DNA of 64,000 bases. Source: Lysobacterales bacterium. Its GTDB lineage: Bacteria; Pseudomonadota; Gammaproteobacteria; Xanthomonadales; SZUA-38. A program made the position numbers and the translations under genes. Positions 17,232 to 26,405 of this stretch are shown piece by piece (position 1 is the stretch's first letter; each line of letters starts with the position of its first letter). The notes under the pieces were generated by a model that was not told the DNA's origin, did not search any database, and saw only the letters and a list, made by a program, of their open reading frames with translations. The DNA is taken from assembly GCA_030065125.1 (NCBI GenBank), contig JASJDM010000028.1, positions 1-64,000 of the forward strand. Direction: 5' to 3'.

Positions 17232-17780
17232 ATGGCGGGGGAGATTACGTTGTTGCTGCAGGCCGTTTCGGGCGGGGACCGGGAAGCCTTGGGAAAGGTG
17301 TTTGATGCCCTGTACCCGGAGCTGCGCCAGCTTGCCGCGCGGCGCCTGCATCCACACGCCGAGTCCACGCTCTCGCCCACCATCCTGGTCCACGAGCTGT
17401 ATGAGAAATTTGCCGGCTCCGACGGCTTTGCGCCCTCCGAACGATCTCACTTCTTTTCCTGTGCCGCCCGCGCCATGCGCCAGATCATTGTGGATCACGC
17501 CAGGGCTCGCAACTCCGGCAAACGCGGGCAAGGCCTGACCCGGGTCACCTACCGTGACGGCGACGGGGTGGAAAACACACTGGAGGTCATCAGCCTGGAC
17601 GATGCGCTCAAGAGCCTGGAGCAGATCGACCCGGATTTTCACCACCTGGTGGAACTTCGGTTCTTTGGCGGTCTGTCGATCCGCGAGATCTCCGAGATCG
17701 ACAACGTATCGGCCCGCACGCTGACCCGGCGCTGGCGCCAGGCACGCGCCCTGCTCCAGGCCCTGCTGGAAGAAGAGTGA
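17232..17780 (+). CDS. Sigma-70-like factor of the TIGR02999 group
   Basis: The 182-residue protein (ATG at 17232) carries region 2 (VFDALYPELRQLAARRLHPHA, LSPTILVHELYEKF, FFSCAARAMRQIIVDHARAR) and region 4 (DPDFHHLVELRFFGGLSIREIS, SARTLTRRWRQARALL). HARAR plus SPTxLVHE is diagnostic of the TIGR02999 sigma-like family, which characteristically lies before a serine/threonine kinase with TPRs, as here with a 4-base gap. No anti-sigma gene is present; the neighbouring membrane kinase may take that role. Targets are unknown. Confidence 0.9.
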   Translation: MAGEITLLLQAVSGGDREALGKVFDALYPELRQLAARRLHPHAESTLSPTILVHELYEKFAGSDGFAPSERSHFFSCAARAMRQIIVDHARARNSGKRGQGLTRVTYRDGDGVENTLEVISLDDALKSLEQIDPDFHHLVELRFFGGLSIREISEIDNVSARTLTRRWRQARALLQALLEEE

Positions 17781-17784
17781 TTCC

Positions 17785-20550
17785 GTGAACCGGGAAGACG
17801 CTGAACATTGGCGCACCGCCAACGCGGTTTTCAACGATCTCATGGACCTGGCACCGTCGGAACGCCAGCAGCGCATCGCCGCACTCGAACTGGAATCCGC
17901 GGTAGCCGAAAAGCTGGATCGCCTGATCCAGGCAGACGAATCTCCCAGCGACAGCATCGATCCCGACCCGGGCTGGATCCTGCGGGCTGACGTGGGAGTA
18001 GACGAGGCGGACACATTGTCCGGCCGCAGGGTTGGCGACTGGATCCTGGAAGACCAGGTTGGCGAAGGCGGCATGTCCACGGTTTACCGCTGCCGTCGCG
18101 ACACCGACGACTACCAGCAGATCGGGGCGCTCAAGCTGTTGCGCATGGGGCTGCTGACCGCCAGCGGGAAACTGCGATTTGACCAGGAGAAACAGATCCT
18201 GGCCGATCTGCGCCACCCCCACATTGCCGGTCTGCTGGACGCCGGCACCACCGACGACGGCACTCCCTTCCTGGTGCTGGAATACGTGGACGGCCAACCC
18301 ATTGACCAGCACGTGGCAGGGCTGCCACACCGCCGCGTGGTCGAACTGTTCAGCACGGTGTGCAAGGCGGTCGCCTTTGCCCAGCAGAATCTGATCGTCC
18401 ATCGGGATCTGAAACCCTCCAACATCCTGGTCGACAGCACCGGCGAACCGCGGCTGCTGGACTTTGGCATTGCCCGGCTGGTTGCCGACCAGGAAGACAC
18501 CGCAACTACCACGCGGGCTTACACACCGGGATATGCTGCCCCGGAACAACTCGCGGGCCAGCCGGTGACCACCGCCACCGATGTTTTTGGCCTGGGTGCC
18601 ACGCTTTACCGGCTGCTCACCGGGGACACTGCCACGGAACGCAGCAGCGGCCTGCGCACCGGGGCAGTCCGGTTCCCTGGATCGGTGAACAAAGACCTTC
18701 AGAACGTCGTTCGCATGGCGCTCCGCAGCGATCCCCGGCGGCGCTACCGCGACGCTGCGGCCCTGCAGGAAGACCTGTCAAACTGGCTGGCATCGCGGCC
18801 GGTGGCCGCCACCGGCGACTCGCTGCTCTACAGCCTGACAAAATTTGCCAACCGTCACCGGTTCGGGGTAACCGCCTCCCTGTTGCTTATCCTGACCGGC
18901 GCCGTGGGGATAGCCGCAACGGTCTGGCAGGCGGGAATTGCAAAACAACAGGCCCAGGTAGCGATGGAGCAATCTGACCAGGCAACAGCGGTGCAGAGTT
19001 TCCTGGTATCCCTTTTCAGGGCGTCCGCCGCAGGACGCGAGTCCCAGGATGAATTGCCAACCACCGAGGAACTCCTGGAACGTGGCGTACAGCAGGCCCA
19101 AACCGACTATGAGGATCAGCCGGCACTCAAGGCCGAAATGCTGAAGATATTGGGCCAGATCTACGTCACCCACGCGCGATACACCGACGCAACGGCGCTG
19201 TTGCGTCAATCCCTTGAACTGTACCGGGCGTTGCCGACTCGCAGGGACATCGGGGAAGCCGTTATCCTGATATCCCTGGCGCGGGCGGTTCACCGGGAAA
19301 CCCGCGGAGATCAGTCGGAGGCCATCGAGTTTGCTTCCAGAGCCTACGAACTACTGGATCCCGCGGAAAAAGTCGGACTGCGGGACGATGCTGCAGATGT
19401 ACTGGTGTCAGCCCTGAAATGGGACGGCCGGGAGGACGAGGCCCTGGCCATTGCCCAACAGAACTACCGCGAAGTCCGGCAGTTCAGCGACAACAGTTTT
19501 GTCCGGGTGCACGCAACCCATACCCTGGCACAGATTCTGGTAGACACCAACGGCTCGCTGCAGCAGGGGCTCGCACTGTTCGAAGAAGCGTGGGAACTGG
19601 CGCGGGACGTTGAATCCCGTATGGAGCTGAAACACGCCGTTGCCGCGGGCTATGCGGGGGCATTGGATAGCGCCAATCAGCACGATCGCGCCATCGATAT
19701 GGCCCGGGAGGCACTGGCCATCAGTCGAGCCACCTATCGGCCGGGCCACGCGAGAATCGGCCGCTCCCTGGGAAACCTGGCCTCCTACCTGTCCGTGGTG
19801 GGCGAGTTTGAGGAAGCCGCCGAGGCTTTCCAGGAATCCCTCGAGATCCTCAAGCAGTCATTGGGACCCGATCATGTCAGCGTCGCGGCGGCATACAACA
19901 ATCTTGGCGGGCTGCTGCGCGACAGCCAGAAACCCAACGAGGCCATCAGTGCCTTCCGCGAGTCCAGCCGCATCGTAGCCATCCACCTGCCGGAGGGCGA
20001 TTGGCGGCGCATGGTGCTGCAGCTCAACCTGGCCGATACCCTGCTGGATGCGGGCCAGTACCCCGAAGCCCGGCGCCTGCTGAACCAGGCGACAGAATCG
20101 ATCTCGCGGGAGAGGACTCGGGCGTCGTACTACAGTGTAAAAGCCAAGCTGCACATGGCATCAAACGAGTGGGAGTCGGCCCGGGAGTTCGCCGAAAAAG
20201 CCGTGACCCTGGGCCGGCAGATCAACCCTGACGCGTCCAGCACAGCCGCCAAAAACCTCGCCCGCCTGGCACTGATCGAACTGGAACTGGAAAACCCCGA
20301 TGCCGCCGACCAGTGGTTTTCGGAGTGTCAGGCTGAGATCCAGGCGCTGCAGGGAAATTTTGACACGCCGGCCCGGGACGCCATTCGATTCCGTACCCAG
20401 TTCCTGGTCGCCACCAACCGCAGCGCCGAGGCCGCCAGGTTGATCGCTGAGGATGTTGAATCACTGCGGAATACCATGGGTGAACACCACCCAATGGCCG
20501 TCGTATTGCAGCAATGGATTGAGGATACGGCCCTCAATACCTCACCCTGA
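17785..20550 (+). CDS. Membrane Ser/Thr protein kinase with TPR repeats
   Basis: The 921-residue protein uses a GTG start 4 bases after the sigma gene. A Hanks-type kinase domain spans about residues 85-340: Gly loop VGEGGMSTVY, Lys117 (ALKLL), catalytic HRDLKPSN with Asp208, DFG at 226-228 and APEQLAGQ. A single membrane span follows (about 360-382, GVTASLLLILTGAVGIAATV), so kinase and TPR parts lie on opposite sides. The C-terminal half holds repeated 42-residue TPR units (for example RSLGNLASYLSVVGEFEEAAEAFQESLEIL). It likely senses a periplasmic ligand or protein and phosphorylates cytoplasmic targets, possibly the partner sigma factor. Its stop overlaps the M23 gene start by one base. 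Confidence 0.92.
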   Translation: MNREDAEHWRTANAVFNDLMDLAPSERQQRIAALELESAVAEKLDRLIQADESPSDSIDPDPGWILRADVGVDEADTLSGRRVGDWILEDQVGEGGMSTVYRCRRDTDDYQQIGALKLLRMGLLTASGKLRFDQEKQILADLRHPHIAGLLDAGTTDDGTPFLVLEYVDGQPIDQHVAGLPHRRVVELFSTVCKAVAFAQQNLIVHRDLKPSNILVDSTGEPRLLDFGIARLVADQEDTATTTRAYTPGYAAPEQLAGQPVTTATDVFGLGATLYRLLTGDTATERSSGLRTGAVRFPGSVNKDLQNVVRMALRSDPRRRYRDAAALQEDLSNWLASRPVAATGDSLLYSLTKFANRHRFGVTASLLLILTGAVGIAATVWQAGIAKQQAQVAMEQSDQATAVQSFLVSLFRASAAGRESQDELPTTEELLERGVQQAQTDYEDQPALKAEMLKILGQIYVTHARYTDATALLRQSLELYRALPTRRDIGEAVILISLARAVHRETRGDQSEAIEFASRAYELLDPAEKVGLRDDAADVLVSALKWDGREDEALAIAQQNYREVRQFSDNSFVRVHATHTLAQILVDTNGSLQQGLALFEEAWELARDVESRMELKHAVAAGYAGALDSANQHDRAIDMAREALAISRATYRPGHARIGRSLGNLASYLSVVGEFEEAAEAFQESLEILKQSLGPDHVSVAAAYNNLGGLLRDSQKPNEAISAFRESSRIVAIHLPEGDWRRMVLQLNLADTLLDAGQYPEARRLLNQATESISRERTRASYYSVKAKLHMASNEWESAREFAEKAVTLGRQINPDASSTAAKNLARLALIELELENPDAADQWFSECQAEIQALQGNFDTPARDAIRFRTQFLVATNRSAEAARLIAEDVESLRNTMGEHHPMAVVLQQWIEDTALNTSP

Positions 20551-21527
20551 TGCTGGTCACCATACTTATCGCCCTGGGCATTACCGTCACTGCAACTGTT
20601 GTCTCGCAGGCGGCTTTCGACTATCCCCTGCCAAAGTGGATTGTGCTGGGCGTATACCTGCTGGCTTATCTTATTGTCCATCAACTGCGTCGATCGCCAC
20701 CCGCTCCCCAATTTGCCGACGAACCCGATCCGGACTACTCCCACCTGCCCACATCCGGGCCCATCAGGCGCTTTGGCCAACTGGGGCTGATGGCGGTGTT
20801 TTTCACCACCAATCTGCTGAGCCTGTTCAATCCCCGACAGGCCAGGGAACTGTTCAAGCAGCTGGCCGGCAACGCCGAACTGGCAAAACGGGAAAAGGAA
20901 TCTGGTGACAACGGTTGCACTTACCAGACGAAGGCGCGGTATACCCTGCCCTTTCGCGGCCAGTGGCTGGTTTACAACGGAGGGATGACGCCGAAGACGT
21001 CACACTCCTGGGATGTATTGGGGCAGCGGTTTGCCCTCGACTTTGTCGTGGCCAATGAGGACTTCGCACGGCATACGGGTCGAGGCACCCGCCCGGAGGA
21101 CTATCTGTGCTACGGCAAGGAGATCCTGGCAGCAGCGGGTGGAACCGTGATCGCGACCCGGTCGGACGTGAAGACGGCCCCGCTGCTTGGCTGGGGCGTG
21201 TGTGATTTCACCGCCCGGAGCTTTGTCGGAAATTACGTTCTGATCCGTCACGCCGCGGGCGAATTCGGTCTGTACGCTCACCTGATCCCCGACAGTGTCG
21301 CGGTAAAGACAGGCGACACCGTTGAGCGGGGTCAGGTTGTCGGACTGTGTGGCCATACCGGGCACAGCAGCGAACCCCATCTGCATTTTCACTTGCAGGA
21401 CTCCGAAGACCTGTTCCGGGGTATGGGGCTGCCCGTTCTGTTTAGTGGCCCCATGGTTGATGGCGAGCCGGTGGCAGCGGCCCATCTCAAGGCGGGCCAA
21501 AGAGTCAGCAGCAGCGATTCCCGCTAG
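20550..21527 (+). CDS. M23-family peptidase with N-terminal membrane helices
   Basis: The 325-residue protein starts on the last base of the kinase stop (TGATG). Two membrane segments (about 3-24 and 31-45) and a third hydrophobic stretch (78-93) precede an M23/LytM domain at about 150-300. Visible zinc-site elements are His152 with Asp164 (ALDFV), His243 (YAHL) and His277-Leu-His279 (EPHLHFHLQ). The H-to-D spacing is longer than in classical LytM. M23 enzymes cut peptidoglycan cross-links or act as amidase activators. Coupling to a kinase suggests phospho-control of wall remodelling, or shared envelope-stress duty; that is inference. Confidence 0.85.
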   Translation: MLVTILIALGITVTATVVSQAAFDYPLPKWIVLGVYLLAYLIVHQLRRSPPAPQFADEPDPDYSHLPTSGPIRRFGQLGLMAVFFTTNLLSLFNPRQARELFKQLAGNAELAKREKESGDNGCTYQTKARYTLPFRGQWLVYNGGMTPKTSHSWDVLGQRFALDFVVANEDFARHTGRGTRPEDYLCYGKEILAAAGGTVIATRSDVKTAPLLGWGVCDFTARSFVGNYVLIRHAAGEFGLYAHLIPDSVAVKTGDTVERGQVVGLCGHTGHSSEPHLHFHLQDSEDLFRGMGLPVLFSGPMVDGEPVAAAHLKAGQRVSSSDSR

Positions 21528-21549
21528 TTTTCCGGATTCCGCATCGGTG

Positions 21550-23736
21550 CTACTCAAAACCGTTGGCAAACACCACGTCGCCCTGGTAAATGCCGATGTT
21601 TTCCGCCCATTGGTCGCCGGTCCGGTCAAATCGGCCCGCTACGTACAGGTTCTGCATGGGCAATAGCGCGGTTCCCTGACCCACGTAGTTGGTTGCCTGG
21701 CTTCCGGCCACCTGCAGCCCCCGACCAAAGGGTTCCCAGGTGGTGCCGTTCCACCGGGCAATACCCCGGGTCAGCACGCCGTTGACAAACTCGAACCCGC
21801 CTGCAATCACCGGCTGACCTTCGAAGAAACTGATGGCGTCCACCTGGTCGGTGCCGCCGGATACACCCGTACCCAGGGCCTCGATCTGGCTGCCGTCGAA
21901 ACGACCGATACCGTTCAGTGCGCTGGGGGCACCGATCACGTTGCTGGTGAAGTTGCCGCCGAAATACAGGTGGGTGTCATCGCTGCCCAGCGCATAAACC
22001 CTGCCGCCGGTGTTGAAGCTGACCAGGGGCTCCCACCGATCGACATTCAGTATCGCGATGAGATCCTGCCGGGCATTGCCTTCAAAGCGGAAGTTGCCGG
22101 CGGCCACCAGCTGGCCGTTGAACTCTCCAAATGCGTAAAGGACCACTACCTCAGGCAAGCCGCCGGTGACCTGCTCAAAAGAGCTGCCGTCCCAGGAACA
22201 GATAGGTCTGAGGACATTGTCGCAGGCACCGGCCTGGCCAAAGAAATAAAGCTTGTCGTTGAGCGCATAAGCCCTGGATGCCGTGGTCCCGGTGCTGCCC
22301 GGGCTGCGCCATTGGGTGCCATTCCAGGCGATCAGGTCACCGGTCGCGCGGCCGCCGGCCGCATCAATCTGCCCGGCTGCATACAACTCACCCTGGAACA
22401 CCGCCAGAGAGTCGATAGCGCCGTCCACGCCATCACCTACGGCACTCCAGCGGCTGCCGTTCCAGCTTGCCAGGTTCGCCGCCGTAGCATCGGTACCGGC
22501 GGTGATGATGCTGCCAGCTGCATAAACTTCCCCGTCATACTCGGCCAATGCGGTGACCCCACCGCCGGCCCGGGGTTCCAGTCCCTGGTTGGTGCCTTTC
22601 CACACGCCGCTGGATTCCGTTTTGCACACCACCGTGCGACTGGAGAAATCTCCCAAAAAGCCCCCGTGGCGTATGCAGATATCCGAACCGGAAAGGTCAA
22701 TCACGTCCGAGAACGTCGAGCTCAGGCCGGTTCCCAGTGGAGTCGTGTCCACGGCCTCCCATACTGAGCCGGTCCAACGGGCCAGGCCATCGGCCCCGGC
22801 CAGGTCCGGCCAATCCCCCACCACGTAAACGTAGCTGCTGTTGGCCATCATTTTGAACAGGCCGGTCTGGGGACCCTGGCTGCCGTCGTCCAGGGTCATC
22901 CAGTTGGGTGCGCTGAGGACGCTGGTAGCAACGCCAGGTGCCATGGTGCTGCCCATATCATTAAACGGACCGGACACCACGACTTCATTGTCAAAAAACT
23001 CCACGTCTGCCAGGTTGCGCGGCAATGCATCGAAGAACGCGCTGCCAAACAGGGTCCAGTCCGGGTTGGTGGGATTGAAGCGAGCCATGGCATTGCCGTA
23101 AATCACCCAGACGAACCCGTTAAAGGTCTTCACAGCGTTGACCGGCGCCGGAACGCCATTAGTGTTGCCGCCGTCAGCGGTCAGCACCTCCCAGGCGGCA
23201 CCATCGGTGCGGACCACCCGGTTAGCCGTCAGCGGCATGCCCTGGTCATCCTGGACTTCGAAGAATTCGCCACCAATGTACAGGTAGATGGATCCGTCGA
23301 ACCAGACTGAGTTAACCGGCAGGTTGGGCCCGTTGCCGTTTCCACCGGGCTGGTACCAGTTCTGTCCGCTGGTACTCCAGCAGGCAAAGTAATTGAAGTT
23401 GTCGGGGCCCAGGTTGGTGAATGAGCCACCGATGCAGGGATCGTTGCGGTACATGACGATGTCGAAAACCTGATTACCCCCCAGGATTGATGCTGGACCC
23501 GCGTCAGCCTCGGTTCTCCATACACCGTTTTCCCAGTAGCGGATTGCGTGGTATTCCAGCTGACCGCTTTCGTTGAGCACTTGAACCGGCAAACCGGCCG
23601 CCACAAATCCCTGCTGATAGGGCGCAAAGGCGGTGATGTTGGTTTCCGGGGTTGCGCCAAAGGTACCCAGCCAGTCAGCCCGGGCGGCGCCCGCGCCAAC
23701 CATTACAAGGACCGTCACCAGCAGAATACGTCGCAC
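21550..23736 (-). CDS. Secreted beta-propeller-like protein with GFE tail
   Basis: The GTG at 23736 follows AAGGAG by 8 bases and gives signal peptide MRRILLVTVLVMVGAGAARA; an ATG 12 codons upstream lacks such a site. The 728-residue product contains about a dozen degenerate units built on W-N-G-x-x-W (for example LASWNGSRWSAVGDGVDG, IARWNGTTWEPFGRG, LIAWNGTQWRSPGS) separated by V-x-Y/F-x-G-x-L, resembling Kelch/galactose-oxidase-like propeller blades. It ends VVFANGFE, the shared C-terminal tail. No enzyme motif or cofactor site is evident. The downstream gene is the winged-helix kinase on the same strand. Extracellular or surface location is probable, function unknown. Confidence 0.75.
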   Translation of the reverse strand: MRRILLVTVLVMVGAGAARADWLGTFGATPETNITAFAPYQQGFVAAGLPVQVLNESGQLEYHAIRYWENGVWRTEADAGPASILGGNQVFDIVMYRNDPCIGGSFTNLGPDNFNYFACWSTSGQNWYQPGGNGNGPNLPVNSVWFDGSIYLYIGGEFFEVQDDQGMPLTANRVVRTDGAAWEVLTADGGNTNGVPAPVNAVKTFNGFVWVIYGNAMARFNPTNPDWTLFGSAFFDALPRNLADVEFFDNEVVVSGPFNDMGSTMAPGVATSVLSAPNWMTLDDGSQGPQTGLFKMMANSSYVYVVGDWPDLAGADGLARWTGSVWEAVDTTPLGTGLSSTFSDVIDLSGSDICIRHGGFLGDFSSRTVVCKTESSGVWKGTNQGLEPRAGGGVTALAEYDGEVYAAGSIITAGTDATAANLASWNGSRWSAVGDGVDGAIDSLAVFQGELYAAGQIDAAGGRATGDLIAWNGTQWRSPGSTGTTASRAYALNDKLYFFGQAGACDNVLRPICSWDGSSFEQVTGGLPEVVVLYAFGEFNGQLVAAGNFRFEGNARQDLIAILNVDRWEPLVSFNTGGRVYALGSDDTHLYFGGNFTSNVIGAPSALNGIGRFDGSQIEALGTGVSGGTDQVDAISFFEGQPVIAGGFEFVNGVLTRGIARWNGTTWEPFGRGLQVAGSQATNYVGQGTALLPMQNLYVAGRFDRTGDQWAENIGIYQGDVVFANGFE

Positions 23737-23831
23737 GTCGCGTCTCCTTGTCCTGCGTGGGGCCTCCCTCATTGAGACACCGCGTCTATTGAAAAACTAG
23801 CAGAAGACCCCGGTGCTGCATATGACGGGAA

Positions 23832-26309
23832 TCAAGGATTGCCCGCCCCGGCATTCTCAATAGCCTGAACCGCGTCCATGACCAGGCTGTGGGAGGCTGG
23901 CAGCCAGCGCTGCCGTATCTCAAGGCACTGGCTGAAGTATTCCAGCGAGCGATCGTAGTCCCCCGAGGCGCCGTAAAGCTGACCCAGTTCAAACAGCAGC
24001 CTGGCCCGCAGCAGCGAGTTCAGCTGGTACTCCTTGACCGCGGCATCCACCTGGCCCGAAGAATGCAGGCTCTGGGCCGCGCGCATGGAGTCTTCGGCGC
24101 TGGGGACGTAAGACAGCGCGTCCACCAGGTGCTGTTCAGCGGCGTCGAAGTTATCGGACAGGCGCTCCAGTTCCGCCATGGCGATGGACCACTCCATGCG
24201 CACGTCTGGTGCCGCCTGGGTGATGTCTTCGGCGGCATCTTCCAGCACGCCCCTGGCCTGGGCCAGATCGCTCAGCCCGGTGTAGGCCGCGCCAATGGCG
24301 GTGCGCAGCTCAGCCCGCACCTGGGCGTCATCAGCGAAGTCCCGGCTGATGGACCGGCGCCCGATATCAAGAATATCCACGGCGGACAGCCCCATGCCGT
24401 CCGGCGCCATGGGATCCGTGGCGAACATTCCGGCGAGAAATCCCGATACCGCCCGGGATCGTTCTGCCTGCTGCATGGCTACCAGGGCCTGCTGGTTGGC
24501 ACGCTCTGCCTCCTGACTGACCCGCCAGGACAGGAAACCCATGACCACCGCCGCCACCAGTGCCACAACGCCCGCGGGCAGCAGGATTCGGCGGCGACGA
24601 CGCTCGCGTTCGCGTTTGGCCTGGGCCGCCGCGCGCTGCATCATCTGCTCGCGGCGATGATCAAGGGTTTCGATCCTGGCCGCGATGGAGCTGGCGTCGG
24701 CAGGCCGGCGAGCCGGATCGCGGTCCACCATTTCGCTGATGTCGGCTTTCAGGATCGGGTCGTCGATTTCCCTTTCCCAACCCGGGGCGAGAACCCGATC
24801 CAAGTCGCCAGTTGCCATCTGGTAAAGCACGATACCCAGTGCGTAGATGTCGGCCTGGATGGTCGGGCTGCCTCCCTCAAGCAGTTCCGGCGCCATGTAC
24901 CGCCGGGTCCCGGAGCGAGCGGTAGTGGTGTTTCCGCCGGCCACCTCGGTCATACCCATCTGGGTGATATCGTGTTTGAGCAGGGCGTCCCGATCCGTCA
25001 CCAGGCCGATGCCAAAATCACACAATGATGCCTGGATTGCCGACTCGGATTCCCGTATCAGGATGTTGGAAGGTTTGACGTCTTTATGCAGCACACCGAC
25101 CGCATGGGCTGCCGCCAGAGCCCTGGCGGTCTGCGCCACCAGGCCGAGCCGGGCTGAAAGCGAGACTGCTTCAGCCCCACCCTGGCGCTGCAGCCACTTC
25201 ACCAGGTCGCCGTCGGGGGTGTACTCGGATTCTATGAAATACGGCGGCTGGTCAAAATTCCAGTCCAGGATTCGAGCGATGTCCGGGCGCTCGCCCAGGG
25301 CTTCCAGCAGCAGCCGGCATAAGGTGACCTCCCGCTGCAGCGACCGCAGGCGATCGGCCCGGTAACAGAACTTGAACACTCTCTGCTCGCGGGTCTTTTC
25401 ATGCTGGGCCAGCCAGGCTTCTCCAAATCCACCTTCACCCAGGTTCTGCTCCAGCACCCAGTTGGATCGCCCGGGTACAACCTGGCCCGGAGCGGCCCGC
25501 CAGCCCGGAATGACATCGTCAGCCCCGGCACGACGGACACAATCGCTGTCTGCCGGCGCCGCCATGGGTGCCTTGCCGGGAACCCCCACCTCGAACAGGC
25601 TGAGCGCCGCGTCCAGACCTGCCAGGCGATATGTGCCGTGGGCCAGCCAGGCGAGGCCGGGGACATCAGCCAGCCCCGGATGATTACGGCCCAGCTCAAA
25701 CCCGGTCGCAGACAGCAGGATCTGTCCCCCTGCCCCCGCCGAGGCCAGGGCCCGGGCCACCCGGGATGGGGCGGGCTGGTCCTGCTCATCGTCCGACGGT
25801 GGGCCGGCGTGAATGCCGATGCCACCCGTCGCACCCTGGGCTTGCAGCGCAATGGCGGTTTCAATCCCACGCCCCACCGACTCACACTGGACAGCCGCAT
25901 AATCACCTTCCAGGGTGGCATCAGCGGCAATATCCAGACGCTCCAGGTCAAGCTTCTGTGCCGACAGTGCCACTACCACGGTATCGCTTGAGCCACCGCC
26001 TGCCCCCCTTGAAACCGGACCGTCAAACCGGTAACCCACCCGATGTACCGTGCGGATCAATTCGGCCCGTTCGTCCTGCAGCACCCGCCGGCACTTGGCC
26101 ACAGCCTGGGTCAGCACCGAGTCAGTGACGATCCGCCCCTGCCAGACCTGATCCAGCAGTTCCTGCTTGGCCACCGTGCGGCCCTGGTTTTCGATCAGGA
26201 AAACCAGCAGGTCAAACGCCCGTGGCTCCAGGGGCTGGCTTTCGCCGTCGCTCCAGACCTCGCGGGCATCGGTGTCGATTTCGACGTTGTTTACGGCAAA
26301 ACGCGGCAA
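23832..26309 (-). CDS. Winged-helix / Ser-Thr kinase / TPR membrane fusion protein
   Basis: This 825-residue protein joins four parts. Residues 1-98 are an OmpR/CadC-type winged helix (LEPRAFDLLVFLIENQGRTV, then QAVAKCRRVLQDE and IRTVHRVGYRF). About 110-245 looks like a degenerate nucleotide-cyclase-homology segment (VARALASAGAGGQILLS, LAHGTYRLAG, LFEVGVPGKAPM). Kinase residues 284-545 include GEGGFGEAW, Lys313, HKDVKPSN with Asp410 and DFG at 431-433. A membrane span lies at 575-595 and TPR-like helices at 610-815. The HRD Arg is Lys, so it is an HKD kinase, as in relatives I recall. A DNA-binding domain tethered to the membrane implies CadC-like signalling. Neighbouring secreted repeat-protein genes are candidate targets. 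Confidence 0.88.
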   Translation of the reverse strand: MPRFAVNNVEIDTDAREVWSDGESQPLEPRAFDLLVFLIENQGRTVAKQELLDQVWQGRIVTDSVLTQAVAKCRRVLQDERAELIRTVHRVGYRFDGPVSRGAGGGSSDTVVVALSAQKLDLERLDIAADATLEGDYAAVQCESVGRGIETAIALQAQGATGGIGIHAGPPSDDEQDQPAPSRVARALASAGAGGQILLSATGFELGRNHPGLADVPGLAWLAHGTYRLAGLDAALSLFEVGVPGKAPMAAPADSDCVRRAGADDVIPGWRAAPGQVVPGRSNWVLEQNLGEGGFGEAWLAQHEKTREQRVFKFCYRADRLRSLQREVTLCRLLLEALGERPDIARILDWNFDQPPYFIESEYTPDGDLVKWLQRQGGAEAVSLSARLGLVAQTARALAAAHAVGVLHKDVKPSNILIRESESAIQASLCDFGIGLVTDRDALLKHDITQMGMTEVAGGNTTTARSGTRRYMAPELLEGGSPTIQADIYALGIVLYQMATGDLDRVLAPGWEREIDDPILKADISEMVDRDPARRPADASSIAARIETLDHRREQMMQRAAAQAKRERERRRRRILLPAGVVALVAAVVMGFLSWRVSQEAERANQQALVAMQQAERSRAVSGFLAGMFATDPMAPDGMGLSAVDILDIGRRSISRDFADDAQVRAELRTAIGAAYTGLSDLAQARGVLEDAAEDITQAAPDVRMEWSIAMAELERLSDNFDAAEQHLVDALSYVPSAEDSMRAAQSLHSSGQVDAAVKEYQLNSLLRARLLFELGQLYGASGDYDRSLEYFSQCLEIRQRWLPASHSLVMDAVQAIENAGAGNP

Positions 26310-26405
26310 CGCTGGTGTCCGATCAGGAACCCAGCGTTAACCTTACAATGAATCAGGGAAATGGAAAGGCCCGGGGCCGGGCGCAATCCCGAATCCCCAG
26401 GCGAG

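Noticed and set aside
18410-18430. Kinase as pseudokinase
   Set aside because: Lys117, Asp208 and DFG are all present in the first kinase, and the HKD form of the second is a known active variant.
23889-25028. A 379-codon frame antisense to the winged-helix kinase
   Set aside because: Composition mirrors the kinase codons; the kinase motifs on the minus strand are decisive.
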